A stretch of 64,000 bases of DNA from Xylona heveae TC161 (lineage: Eukaryota; Ascomycota; Xylonomycetes; Xylonales; Xylonaceae): assembly GCF_001619985.1 (NCBI RefSeq), contig NW_017264200.1, forward strand, positions 372,001 to 436,000, given 5' to 3'. A program made the translations under genes and the position numbers. This document shows positions 1 to 10,800 of this stretch, piece by piece (the first letter of the stretch is position 1; the number at the start of each line of letters is the position of its first letter). Under the pieces are notes generated by a model. The model searched no databases and was not told where the DNA came from. It saw only the letters and a program-made list of their open reading frames with translations.

Positions 1-1283
1 GGTATTGAGCATTTTCTTATACGAGGTAATGTCCTGCCTGATACGACCTTATTCCCTACTTGTATTCCCTGTCCATTGGCTTTTAATCTTTTTATCATCA
101 AGCTTGTTTGCATCGGTTCTTAGACTACGGAGCAATTTCTTATGCTAGGCATTTGGCAGCGGAGAATGGAATAAATGAAAGGAAATAGACTCTATTTGTC
201 GTGGGCTGGATTTCGTTTTGCTATTTTATTTTAAATCTCCATTATCTCTATTTTCCATTTCCTATCATCTATTTCCGATTTTCTATTCTCCGTTTTTATT
301 CACCATCTCCATTTTCCATCCTTTTCTTTTTTTCCTATCATTTTATCTTATTTTTTATTTCCTTTCTATTCCATTTACCCAAATATTGCTATTTCGGTTA
401 CCATGTACAATACCAATGCCATTCATCGATATTCTCATCTTATTATCTTGCTACTATCCACATTATCTACTTTACTCTCAGCATACAACCTCAACCGTGC
501 ACTCTTTACACTCTGTACGCTCTGTACATTATGGAGGAGTCGCAGTATCACTATACATTGTGTAACCCGTTCAAGCGCCCCTTTGGTTCCAGGATGGGTG
601 GCAACGCCAAACTGCCAAGCTGCCAAGCAGCAGGACGCAGGACGCCAGCCGCAGGTAGACTTTCCCCGGGAGCGAGGAGGGGGCCGCCTGGGGCGAAGGG
701 GTCGTGCGTATTCCTCGCTACTGCATACCAAATGCAAGGAACACGATCACGATGCCTTGACCCCCTTTTTTCGATTTTGATTTTACTTTATCTGTTTTTA
801 TTTTATCTTACTATTTTGGTTTGGTTTGGTTTGTTTTATTTTATTCAATTTTTTTTTTACCTTTCTTTTCATTTTTTGTTTTGTTTTGTTTTGTTGTTGT
901 TTTTTACCTTTGTTTTTTGGGGGGTTTTTATTTTCTGTTTCTTTTTCTTATTATTTTTTTTTTAACTTTTAATTGTTTACTATATTGGGACATACACCTG
1001 CCTTATGACCCTGTAACCTTGCAGGCTTGCGACATTACCCCCTCCCTTTGATCTACTCGATAAAGATATAGTTTTTTCTGGATCTCGATCTGCTGCTACC
1101 CATACACGCTGCCCACACACACACATCGGTAGGATCGGTAGGCGGGTCAGACTGTAGGACTATACGGAGGTAGGGGATCAACATTCCTGTGGTTTGCCAC
1201 GGTATCCACATCCAACCATCCTCTAACCCTCTCTATCCCTCCAACTCTCCAGCCCTTCAGCCTTCCAGCTCTCCGGTCGATTA

Positions 1284-1302
1284 AACGTTAACGTTAACGT
1301 TA
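1284..1302. repeat. AACGTT hexamer tandem repeat
   Basis: Three consecutive copies of the self-complementary hexamer AACGTT, so the block is palindromic and could form a hairpin or hold overlapping dyad sites. It stands alone in otherwise AT-rich DNA. Confidence 0.8.
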
Positions 1303-1611
1303 TTCAACATCTATCTATTGCTTATATGGCAGAAGAGTAGATGTGTGTTGTGGGCTGTGGGTTGGTTTTCGGTATTAGGACTATGCCCGTGCCGTGCCTA
1401 TGCCAGTGCCATTCAAATGAATTATTGTACTCCCTCTACCTTATCTTATTTAGTATCGTGACTCATCCTCCCTCCAATATGCGCTAATTGTCCCAGTTCA
1501 AATCCTTCTATCTGTTGGATTAAACACCCTCTCCTATCATAGCCTCATAGGGATCCTTGTATTACTATGCAGTCCTATTGGTGTCACCATGTCATACAGA
1601 GTCCGTTATAT

Positions 1612-1679
1612 CAATGACAATTTGACAAAATGACAAAATGACAAATTGACAAATTGACAATCAGACAATCAGACAATCT
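1612..1679. repeat. degenerate GACAA(A/T) minisatellite
   Basis: About eight imperfect copies of an 8-10 bp unit built around TGACAAA, TTGACAAA and CAGACAAT. The unit drifts from left to right, as expected for slippage followed by substitution. Confidence 0.8.
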
Positions 1680-1858
1680 GCTTGTGAACAGTGAATTCGT
1701 GGTCATGGCTCATACGCGGTTCCTATCGTACGAGTATGCAGGCAGCGGGCAGCAGGTAGTCCTGACTCCCATGATCCATTGCTCTATTGTCTAGTGTCTA
1801 TGTCCTCTACTACGTACACGGAGTATAGAGCCAATAATCCAAGAATCTCGGGTATCGG

Positions 1859-1884
1859 TTTATTTTATTTTATTTTATTTTATA
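1859..1884. repeat. TTTTA pentanucleotide microsatellite
   Basis: About five copies of TTTTA. A CAAA/CCAA tetranucleotide tract follows at about 1903-1936, and then a purine-rich AGAAAG tract up to about 2000. Confidence 0.85.
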
Positions 1885-2637
1885 CCTTTGGCTTTCCCTC
1901 CCCAAACAAACAAACAAACCAACAAACCAACAAATAAGGCAGAACAAAACTCTAAAAAAGAAAGAAAGAGAGAAAAGGGAGAAAGAGAGAAAAGAAAAAG
2001 AAAACGTAAAAGAGAACAATCTTCGTTTACTACGTACAGTAACTCAGTTCCCTAGATAGGGGGCACATGATTTTACAGCGCGCCCCCTTGCATCTTGTAT
2101 CTCGCATCTCGCAGTTTGCATCCTGCATTGAAGGGAAGAGTCCGGACACCGAAGAGATAAAGATGGACTGCCGGGTGTAAATCGCGGTAACAACAGTAAC
2201 TTTGACTGCTGGGCACACGGCAGCTACGGAATTACAGAACTACTGAGCTATCGGTGTACAGAATTGTTTGGCTACGTTACTACGTTACTCAGCTGGTCGA
2301 ATGAAACCGAGTTGCTACACGGTAAGGGTACTGCATATTTGCATATGCAGATGCGTTGCATATACGCTGCATGCGTGACAGTAGGACGTATAAGTAAGAT
2401 CCAATCTACTGCATTTGGTAGGAATAGAGTGTGTAATATTGCGCGGATATGTATACTGCAGTATGCATCGCGTCTTATGGTACGAGAAACGTACGGAACC
2501 ACTCTGCTTAGGCTGCATTGCGATGCTAAAACGCGTATCTTACACTGAGGCTCATGTGGAGTGGAATTTTGATTTATACATTCAGGTTCTTTCTTTTTAC
2601 ATTTCATGTACAGGGGCTGTTCTACTATATATGTAGA

Positions 2638-2733
2638 CTAAGACTCGGAGAGAGCTTCAATGTCGACAACCTGTGCGATATAATTATCAGCTTTGTGGAC
2701 GCAAAACGAATGAAAGAAAATCATGTAAGAAAC

Positions 2734-2764
<31 letters not shown>

Positions 2765-4831
2765 AGGAAGAAGGAAAGAAGGAAAGAAGGAAAGAAGGAA
2801 AGAAGGAAAGAAGGAAGAAGGAAGAAAGAAGAAAAGAAACATGACGATGGTACGCACCTCTTTGACAGCCTCAGTCGTCAGGACTAGCGGATTCTCCTCT
2901 TGCACGCAGACGCTGTCTTCGATTCGGATGCCGATACCGCGGAAATGCTTCGGCCAGCGCTCGTCATCGGGAACATAGATTCCACTGCCACACCGTTAAA
3001 TATTTATTCAATTTACAATTAACCAGCTCGAAACAGGTCAAGACTTACGGCTCTATCGTAACGCATTGGCCTACTTGGAGGTTGCCTCTTCGTGGGTAAC
3101 CCGGGGTGTCGTGCACGTCTAGGCCGACAAAGTGGCCAAGATGATGGGGAAACAGGGTTTCCAGGGCCTAGGGAGACGAATTAGCTATGAGAAGAGAAGC
3201 GACAAGATCTTCATACATTGCCACTCATGTCGAATCCAAGTTGTGAAAGAGCATCGCGAAGGCCATTCTCCGCAATGCGATGGATCTGATCCAGAGAGAA
3301 GCCAGCGCTTGCTCTGCAAAGAGATACGCAGCTACACTGGACTCGGAGAATGGCTTCGTAAAGCTCTTTTTGTGGGTCCGTAAACTTCCCATTGACCGGC
3401 CATGTTCGTGTGATATCTGTAATGTAGCCGCCATATTCCTGGAATTATCAGTATATTTGCTCCGCAAGAATGAACCAGGCAGACTTACGCCACCAGCATC
3501 GACAAGAACAAGTTGACCGTCTCTAGAACTTTGTTAGAATAACAAAGCAGAAAATATTGGAGTGCTAGTCTCACCTCAAGACATCATCATTGCGAACATA
3601 GTGAATGTTGAGAGCGTGCTGCAATCGTCAGTACATATCTTCGTACATTTGTTACAATAATGCAATTCAGCATACCTCTCCGCCAGCCACCACCGGCACA
3701 TATGCTGAAGTGTCGCACCCTAAGGTCTTGAATTTGTACTCGAGAAAAGCAGTCAGATCCTTCTCCAGCGTAAATCTCCTGCCCATTGCCTTTGTAAAAG
3801 CTCTGCCAGAAGCACGTCCCGCTGTCCTCATGTTGGCAATCTCGGCCTCACTCTTGATCACTCGCAGGTCGTTGATGATGGGCCGAAGTTGTTTCACTTT
3901 GCTCTTTTCGAGGATCTTGGCAAAGCCCTCTGTTCTTGACGAGGGCCCCAGGAAGAGTCGCGAAAAGGACGAGAGAGCGCTTTTGCCAGTGACAATGTCT
4001 GTATACACTTCGCTAGCTTCTGCGACAATGGGAGGGAGGACGGAGTGTAGTTGATTTATATCCCCTGCCTGCCAATCATCAGTTTTGACTGTTTAAAATG
4101 CGAATGTTTCTCGTCTCGATCCTACCTCGTCGGCATTGAAGACATCCAGAGCAGCTTGAACTCCCGACCGAGCACCCTCCCATTGTTCAGCCCTCGGATC
4201 CTTGGGTCGCACGTATAGATGGAAAATGTGTTCCGGGCCAGGGCCAGTCTTCTCTGATGAATGTTAGAGAGCAATCCTTTTTGCATCTTTGCATTCGCTT
4301 ACCAATAATTGCTAGAGCTTCTGGTTCGTTGAAGCCTGTATACTCTCTCTGTCAGCATCTCGCACGGAATGTTTTGCACCACCAACAATCATACCGGTGA
4401 GATAGAAAAAGTTGGAGTCTTGATGAAACTCGTAAAATACAGAGCCAGAACGGTACTTGATGTCGGAAGAAGCAATAATGGCTATGCCGTTATGCGGAAG
4501 TTTCGCAGCAAGTCTCGCTCGACGGGTTGCGTATTCGAGAGCGCTGATGCCAGGAGTTACTGTTTACAATCAATTAATACATATATTGTCTTCAATTATC
4601 TACTTATAACATGCCTTCCCCAGCCCTTAGAATGTGCGGGTGTGTTTCGTGAAGCGGCTGCCCGAATTGCAGCTCGGCGGCAGCCACAGATGCGTATCGC
4701 CGTCTAGAAATTCCGACCTTGGCCGTGTGTTGCCCGAAGCTGGTGCACAATGGCCTGCTGCTGCTGTGCAAAGGCCTTGTTCCACATCTAGCCAGCTGAC
4801 TGGCACTACGCAGGCTCCGTCTCATCTTCAA
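2638..4831 (-). CDS. icp55: intermediate cleaving peptidase 55 (mitochondrial M24B aminopeptidase)
   Basis: Removes a single N-terminal residue from matrix proteins after the processing peptidase has cut, stabilising them under the N-end rule (family knowledge). Eleven exons, read on the minus strand: 4831-4615, 4559-4395, 4335-4303, 4253-4126, 4068-3676, 3618-3575, 3522-3489, 3438-3217, 3167-3049, 2984-2858, 2670-2638, giving 504 residues. The N-terminus is Arg/Ser-rich and lacks acidic residues, as in a mitochondrial presequence. The aminopeptidase-P N-domain follows ([18 protein letters not shown]). The M24 fold shows metal ligands in [29 protein letters not shown] and GIRIED. Intron 1 has a GC donor. 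The last intron carries a long CTTT/CTTC tract on the coding strand and leaves an 11-codon terminal exon. It diverges from the sirtuin gene across 372 bp. Confidence 0.92.
2738..2842. repeat. GAAA/GGAA microsatellite inside ICP55 intron
   Basis: About 100 bp of GAAA, GAAG and GGAA units. On the ICP55 coding strand this is a long CTTT/CTTC pyrimidine tract within the last intron (2857-2671). Copy-number change here would alter intron length but not the protein. Confidence 0.9.
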
Positions 4832-5203
4832 TTACAGAGAATTGGGTTGATGCCGTAGAGATCTTGTCCTCCTCTGCGAATGACAAGCCGCGGAATAAGA
4901 CAAATCGGGCAGACCCGAGCATCCTTTGACGCAAAACGAAGGCTAAAACGCGGAAGCCTCCGCTGGACGTCATCCCCACACCCTGGAAACTCTTATCTTT
5001 GAGTGCCTCAGGCCAAAACAAATAATCAACAAAAGAAAGCTTCATGCTACCTTAGCTTGGAAGCTGATTACGCTTCACCGCCTTTCATGTCTCCTTAATC
5101 TTCACAATCGCCTTCGCGCAGACAAAGTAAGACGGATTTGCAAACGAGACTCGCTGAATATTTCAACTTGTATATGTCATTCTGGCTTCAACAGCTGGCA
5201 AGG
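4832..5203. promoter_or_regulatory. bidirectional promoter, icp55 / sirtuin
   Basis: These 372 bp separate the start codons of two divergently transcribed genes whose family members act mainly in mitochondria. No individual binding site is identified. An in-frame upstream ATG at 5138 could add 22 residues to the sirtuin. Confidence 0.6.
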
Positions 5204-6270
5204 ATGGCGTCCACTGTCCGCAGCGCTTCGATTCCTCCTGCAGACTTGCAGTCTTTCCATGCCCATCTCAAGTCATCTAAACGAATTCTCGCTCTACTTG
5301 GCGCCGGTCTTTCAGCTTCTTCTGGCCTTCCTACTTTTCGAGGGGCCGGCGGGTTATGGCGAACCTATGATGCCGCGTCGTTGGCCACTCCCGAAGCATT
5401 CGATGCAGACCCAGGTCTAGTATGGCAGTTTTACAGCTACAGAAGGCACATGGCACTTAAGGCGATGCCAAACAAAGCACATTACGCGCTTGCGAAGCTT
5501 GCACAAGTCAATGACGAGTTTATGACGCTCAGTCAAAATGTTGACGGTAAGCTGCGCAGAAGTTTAATCTCAGAATTCGTAGCTTTGCTCACAACGAGTT
5601 TATAGGACTTTCACAGCGAGCGAATCATCCGCGCTCAAAACTACAGCTGCTGCATGGCTCTCTATTCGATGTCAAGTGTACAGACTTTTATTGCGATTTC
5701 GTCGAACATAACAACTTCCGCGACCCGATTGTACCTTCCCTGACCATCCCCACTCGTGCACCGGAACCTCTCCCTTCAGGCTCGGATAGAACTGGCAGCG
5801 AGGCTGCGCAATCGCTCGAGAACGCGATGGAGGCTACAAAGGAACTCCAGGAGGAGGAGCTGGATATAGCAGATGAGGATGTCGCTTTACCCGAGCTTCG
5901 CATTCGTGATCTTCCTCGGTGTCCAAAATGCCACACCGGACTACTACGACCCGGTGTTGTCTGGTTCGGCGAACAGCTTCCCAGAGAAGTGCTTGACACG
6001 GTGGATGACTGGATCAGCCAAGGGCCGATTGATCTCATACTGGTAATTGGTACCAGTGCCAAAGTCTATCCAGCTGCGGGTTATGTCGATATTGCCCGAG
6101 CCAAGGGCGCGAAAGTGGCTGTAGTCAATGTCGATCGAGCCGACGCACCAGGAGGCTATGGAAACTTGATGGATGACGATTGGTTTTTCCAAGGCGATGC
6201 AAGCATCATTGTACCCGAGATTCTCAAAGAGGTCATTGGAGAGCTCCCCGACGCCTCGAGCAATGCGTAA
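5204..6270 (+). CDS. SIRT5-type NAD-dependent protein deacylase
   Basis: Two exons (5204-5546, 5606-6270) give 335 residues of a class III sirtuin. Visible motifs are the NAD-binding GAGLSASSGLPTFRGAGGLW, then SQNVDG. The catalytic His lies in LLHGSLF. Four zinc-binding Cys lie in CTDFYC and CPKC. GTSAKVYPAAG and a C-terminal NVDRAD complete the Rossmann fold. The segment FYSYRRH keeps the Tyr and Arg (Y-x-x-R) that in human SIRT5 bind the acyl carboxylate, so removal of succinyl, malonyl or glutaryl groups is more likely than simple deacetylation (inference). An acidic Ser/Glu-rich insertion separates the zinc Cys pairs. The start at 5204 matches the family N-terminus (MAST..., then PPADLQ). 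An upstream in-frame Met at 5138 could give a longer N-terminus. Confidence 0.92.
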
Positions 6271-7891
6271 TGACGAACGATTCATGGAGTTTTGTGGCGT
6301 TTAGCGTAGTAGACTTTCAGCGAGCGCCATATTCTGGATTCGTTTATTTTCTTCTTTCTACTTTGGTGAGAGTAAATTCTATTGATGTGTTGAGGCAGAT
6401 GATAGAAATTTTGGACGGGTACCAGAGCCATACGGGTGACGATGATGATGAGGATGATGATGATGCATGAAATACATTTTATGTCTGAGAGAACATTGTG
6501 CTCTCTCACATTAGTCTAGGTTTTCTCTAATTCAAGAGAATATAGTCCCTAAGTTAATTTTATACAGAGTAATTCATGCATGGTGCCTTTGAAGAATTTA
6601 TGTTTGCTTGATATTATGGATTCGCCGAGCTGCTACGTCTACATAACATGATACGAAGAGTAGTGTATGTCATGAATACCAACCATTTAACCACCTAGCA
6701 GGCAACAGGATGAAATGCGCGGGCCGGAAAGTCGGATAGGGCTGGATCCGGGATGGGATCGTTAACGCCTTTCGGTCGGCTTACCCCAGGTTTTCGCTAA
6801 CGTTTCGAAGGCTTAAATCTCCACGTTGATAGTCGGAGTCATGGTGAGGCCTGAATGAGTTTAAGCTTTTCCGGCTACTTTATCCCCCGTGCTTCTGCCG
6901 CGGATTAAACTGACTGTACTGCACAGCATTACCAATGGTGCGATGGTCCATTTTGGACATTCCTTGGCTTAGCCTGGAGAAAGTTATAAGCTTCAATCGG
7001 GGTCGGGAGGGTAATAGTTCCGCCACGAGTCGGTTGATCGGTACCTTACAGTTCCGTTTGCGTTTCTTCAACCTTAGCGATTGGCCCTTGAAGAAAATCA
7101 TGACGACTTTCATATGTTACGACGGGAAGCACTGCTTTGCGCACCTAGCTGAAGGCGGGGTCCATCCTATTCTCAGCACACCATGTGCGAGCACTTACAC
7201 CCCCATCCATTGACAGCGTCTCTAGATGCTGCTTCCCTGTCTGTTTGTCTTTACAGGGGGCCTACAAGCTATGCTCGATGATGATGATGACGAGCGTCCG
7301 TATTGTTGATATCTGCGTAGGCTTAGATCAGCCAACCGCATCTGATGTTGGCTCGCAAACCACTGCTACTGGAGCATGCAACTTGAGTGCTTTTCAAGAG
7401 GATGTTTCGCTTGCAAATATGGCTTGCTTAGTAGTCTCTGGACACCCTGCTGGGTTCCCACCGTTGGTCCGCCTTGGGGCAAACAACTACTAGTGGTGAG
7501 CGAATCGACGTTCGGACGACGGATGGAATTTACTCCGTCATGAGAAAGCAAAAGCTAGAGCTCCTACACCATTACGGGATGCAGTTATCATATATGATTG
7601 GGCTATTCTCATTGCAGACAGCTATTGCCCGTGTTGTCTGACCTCGTCCCATTCAATGAGATTGCGTGTTGAATCCTGTTCCGAGCCTCTTTTCCCCTCC
7701 TGCGAAAGCATGATAGATTTGCCCTACCTACCTAACTTTGTCAACAGCGTGCCGTTTGTGATTCGAATGCGTACAAGGGAAGGTTGAGACGTAGATCCTC
7801 CTGCCTACGTGCCTGGTCGCGCACTTAACGAACGGTGGTCGCGTCTTCGAAGACGCCTTGCGTTCAGTTGAACAAACAAACCCTCTACAGC
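6271..7891. other. intergenic region between sirtuin and ABC transporter
   Basis: About 1.6 kb without a recognisable gene; the short open frames match nothing known to me. The left end is the sirtuin 3' UTR and holds a GATGAT run near 6438-6470. The right part is the ABC transporter promoter and includes a CCGCGGA element at 6898-6904, annotated separately. Confidence 0.6.
6898..6904 (+). promoter_or_regulatory. possible pleiotropic drug response element (CCGCGGA)
   Basis: CCGCGGA is the core of the yeast PDRE (TCCGCGGA), bound by Pdr1/Pdr3-type Zn2Cys6 factors. It lies about 1 kb upstream of a PDR-family transporter. A seven-base match is weak evidence, and filamentous fungi use diverged regulators such as AtrR. 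Confidence 0.25.
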
Positions 7892-10800
7892 ATGTCTAAC
7901 GGTCCTTTGGCTACTCCGCATATCGAGGACACCCCTGGAGCATGGCCAGAAACGCCGGCTGACGAAACGCAACAACGCTCATATGGAGGCGCGTCTCAAA
8001 GGCCCAATGATCTTCCTTCGGCCCATCAGAGGACCAACAATTCAGGTGGCTTCCCTCCTTCTCGGATTGCAACGCAAAATGCACGGACAGATCCTCAGGA
8101 AGGATCATCAAAGCAACATGAAGATGCACCGGTGGCAGTTTCCGATGACACATCGGACGACGACGAGAATGAAGAAGGAAACAAAGAGTTCGCCCCGATC
8201 AAGTCAACCTCTTCTCGACCCCAACGGCCTCCATCTGGCCGCAAGCTCACTGAAGATGATCTCTTCCGTGCTCTATCGAGACGTAAGACTAATCAGAGCG
8301 GAAATGAAGGACCGGACGAGAAAGGAAACGATTCAATGCTTGAAGACATGGGAGAGGAGGAACTGGTCGAGGTCGAGCGGCTCATGTCTCGCATGTTTGG
8401 TCGAACCCGTCAGGCGCATTCGCAGGACGAGAAGACACGGCACGTCGGAGTCATCTTCCGCAACCTCACTGTGAAAGGAATGGGTATCGGCGCCGCCTTA
8501 CAGGCTACCAACGGTCGCCTCTTGCTTGGCCCGTTTCGATTTTTGAAGAATGTCATCACAAAAGGTCCTAGAAAAGCCGCAGGAAAACCGCCTGTGCGGA
8601 CATTACTAGATAACTTTACCGGCTGCATTCGACCTGGAGAAATGTTACTGGTTCTGGGGCGACCTGGGGCCGGATGTTCGACATTCCTGAAAGCCGTAGG
8701 CAATCAAAGATACGGCTATGAAAGCGTCGAAGGGAGCGTGACTTACGGTGGGACGGATGCTCATACCATGATGAAAAACTACCGTGGAGAAAGTACGCAG
8801 AATGAAACCCATCCAAACCCTACAACACTAATTTTGTGACTTTTTCGTTTCTAGTCTTATACAATCCGGAAGATGACCTACACTACGCAACACTTACTGT
8901 AAAGAACACCCTTACTTTTGCTTTGAAGACAAGAACTCCCGGAAAGGAGTCGAGGAACGAGGGTGAATCCCGCATGGATTATGTCCGCGAATTTTTGCGT
9001 GTCGTTGCCAAATTGTTCTGGATCGAACACACTTTGGATACCAAAGTGGGAAACGAATACATCCGTGGCGTGTCCGGGGGAGAGAAAAAACGTGTCAGCA
9101 TTGCAGAGGCCATGATAACAAAAGCCAGCACTCAATGCTGGGACAATTCTACCCGTGGTTTGGACGCCAATACCGCCCTTGAATACGTCCAGAGCTTACG
9201 TTCCTTGACAAATATGGCCCATGTGTCAACCTCAGTAGCTTTGTACCAAGCCGGAGAAAGCCTCTTTAACCTTTTTGACAAGGTTATGCTCATCCATGAA
9301 GGAGAATTGTGCTACTTTGGGCGAACTGAAGATGCCAGAGCTTATTTTGAAAGCCTTGGGTTTGTCGCTCTGCCTCGATGGACAACGGCCGACTTTCTCA
9401 CCTCTGTCACCGATGAACATGAACGTAATGTTAAGGAAGGATGGGAAGACCGCATTCCCCGATCGGCAGCTCAGTTTGCGGAAGCATACAGAAACAGCAG
9501 CGCATCCACAAAGACTATGACTGACATTGAATCCCTTGAAGTTGAAATGCAGCAGCAAGAGCAGGAACGGCGAGCGCTGGAGAGTAAAAAGACGCAACGG
9601 AACTATACACTTCCTTTCCACAGGCAGGTGATGGCCTGTACGCATCGTCAGTTTTTGGTCATGCTCGGAGATAGACAGGCGTTGATTGGGAAATGGGGAG
9701 GCATTATCTTCCAGGCTCTGATCGTCGGAAGTCTATTTTATAACATGCCAAAGACAAGTTCAGGCGTCTTTGAACGCGGCGGTGTGATGTTCTTTATGCT
9801 TCTTTTCAACGCTCTTCTGGCTCTCGCCGAGTTGACTGCTGCGTTCTCAAGCCGACCGATTTTAATGAAACATAAGAGCTTGTAAGTGGACGGTCGTGCT
9901 TTATTTATTTACTTTTTTATTACTTAGAATTTACTAACTTTTTCTTATAGCTCTTTCTATAGGCCCGCCGCCTACGCCATTGCACAAGTTGTCGTGGATG
10001 TCCCGCTCGTTGCGGTTCAAGTCTTTCTATTCGACATAATTGTCTATTTCATGTCTAATCTCCAACGGACGGCATCACAGTTCTTTATCAGTCTAATGCT
10101 TCTATTTATCTTGACCATGACCATGTATTCTTTCTTTCGGTCGATTGGCGCCTTGTGTTCATCTCTTGATGTGGCAACTAGAATCACAGGCGTTGCCATT
10201 CAAGCTCTGGTTGTGTATACAGGCTACCTTAGTATGATCTTCCCTTTCCCCGTTTAGACAACCCCAAACCGTCAACATACATACACTGACAATGAACAGT
10301 TCCCCCCAAGAGTATGCATCCATGGTTAAGCTGGCTTAGGTGGATTAACCCAGTGTAAGTAAAAGATCCTGCTACTTTCGTGCCGGGAGACAGAAGTTGA
10401 TGATTGCCAGCCAATATGGTTTTGAAGCATTGATGTCCAACGAATTCTACAATTTGCAGATTCAATGCGTTCCGCCGTACCTTGTGCCCAGTGGACCTGG
10501 TGCTCAGCCTGGGCATCAGTCTTGCCTAATTCAAGGTAGCAGGCCAGGCCAAGCGACAGTCAGTGGCGCTGACTATATACACACTGCCTTTGGCTATACT
10601 CGATCTCATTTGTGGAGAAACGTCGGATTTATCTGTGCTTTTTTTACCTTCTTCGTCTGCTTAACCGCTTTTGGGATGGAATTGCAAAAGCCTAACAAAG
10701 GAGGCGGGACGGTGACTGTCTTTATGCGTGGACAGACACCTAAATCAGTTGATCGGGCGCTCGAGGCGGTTGGCACACGTGGCGACGAAGAAACTGGAAA

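Larger units (their letters stand above)
1..2637. other. gene-free low-complexity intergenic region
   Basis: No conserved protein is visible on either strand. The stretch is dominated by T-rich and pyrimidine-rich runs (about 215-380 and 780-970), whose open frames translate only into Phe/Leu/Tyr/Ser-rich low-complexity peptides. It also holds several short tandem repeats listed separately. The right end runs into the 3' side of the ICP55 gene on the minus strand, so its 3' UTR probably lies just left of 2638. Confidence 0.6.

Noticed and set aside
201-965. Plus-strand open frame of 254 codons
   Set aside because: Phe/Tyr/Leu/Ser-rich translation of T-rich DNA, with no domain and no codon structure.
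1612-1679. CRISPR-like array
   Set aside because: Units of 8-10 bp abut without unique spacers; this is a simple minisatellite in eukaryotic DNA.
8656-8690. Walker A Cys in place of Lys in NBD1 of the ABC pump taken as a defect
   Set aside because: This substitution is typical of PDR-family transporters, whose first ATP site is naturally degenerate.
10300-10354. Apparent in-frame stop in the ABC transporter near 10331
   Set aside because: Disappears with introns at 10232-10299 and 10355-10410, which rebuild [17 protein letters not shown]; not a pseudogene.
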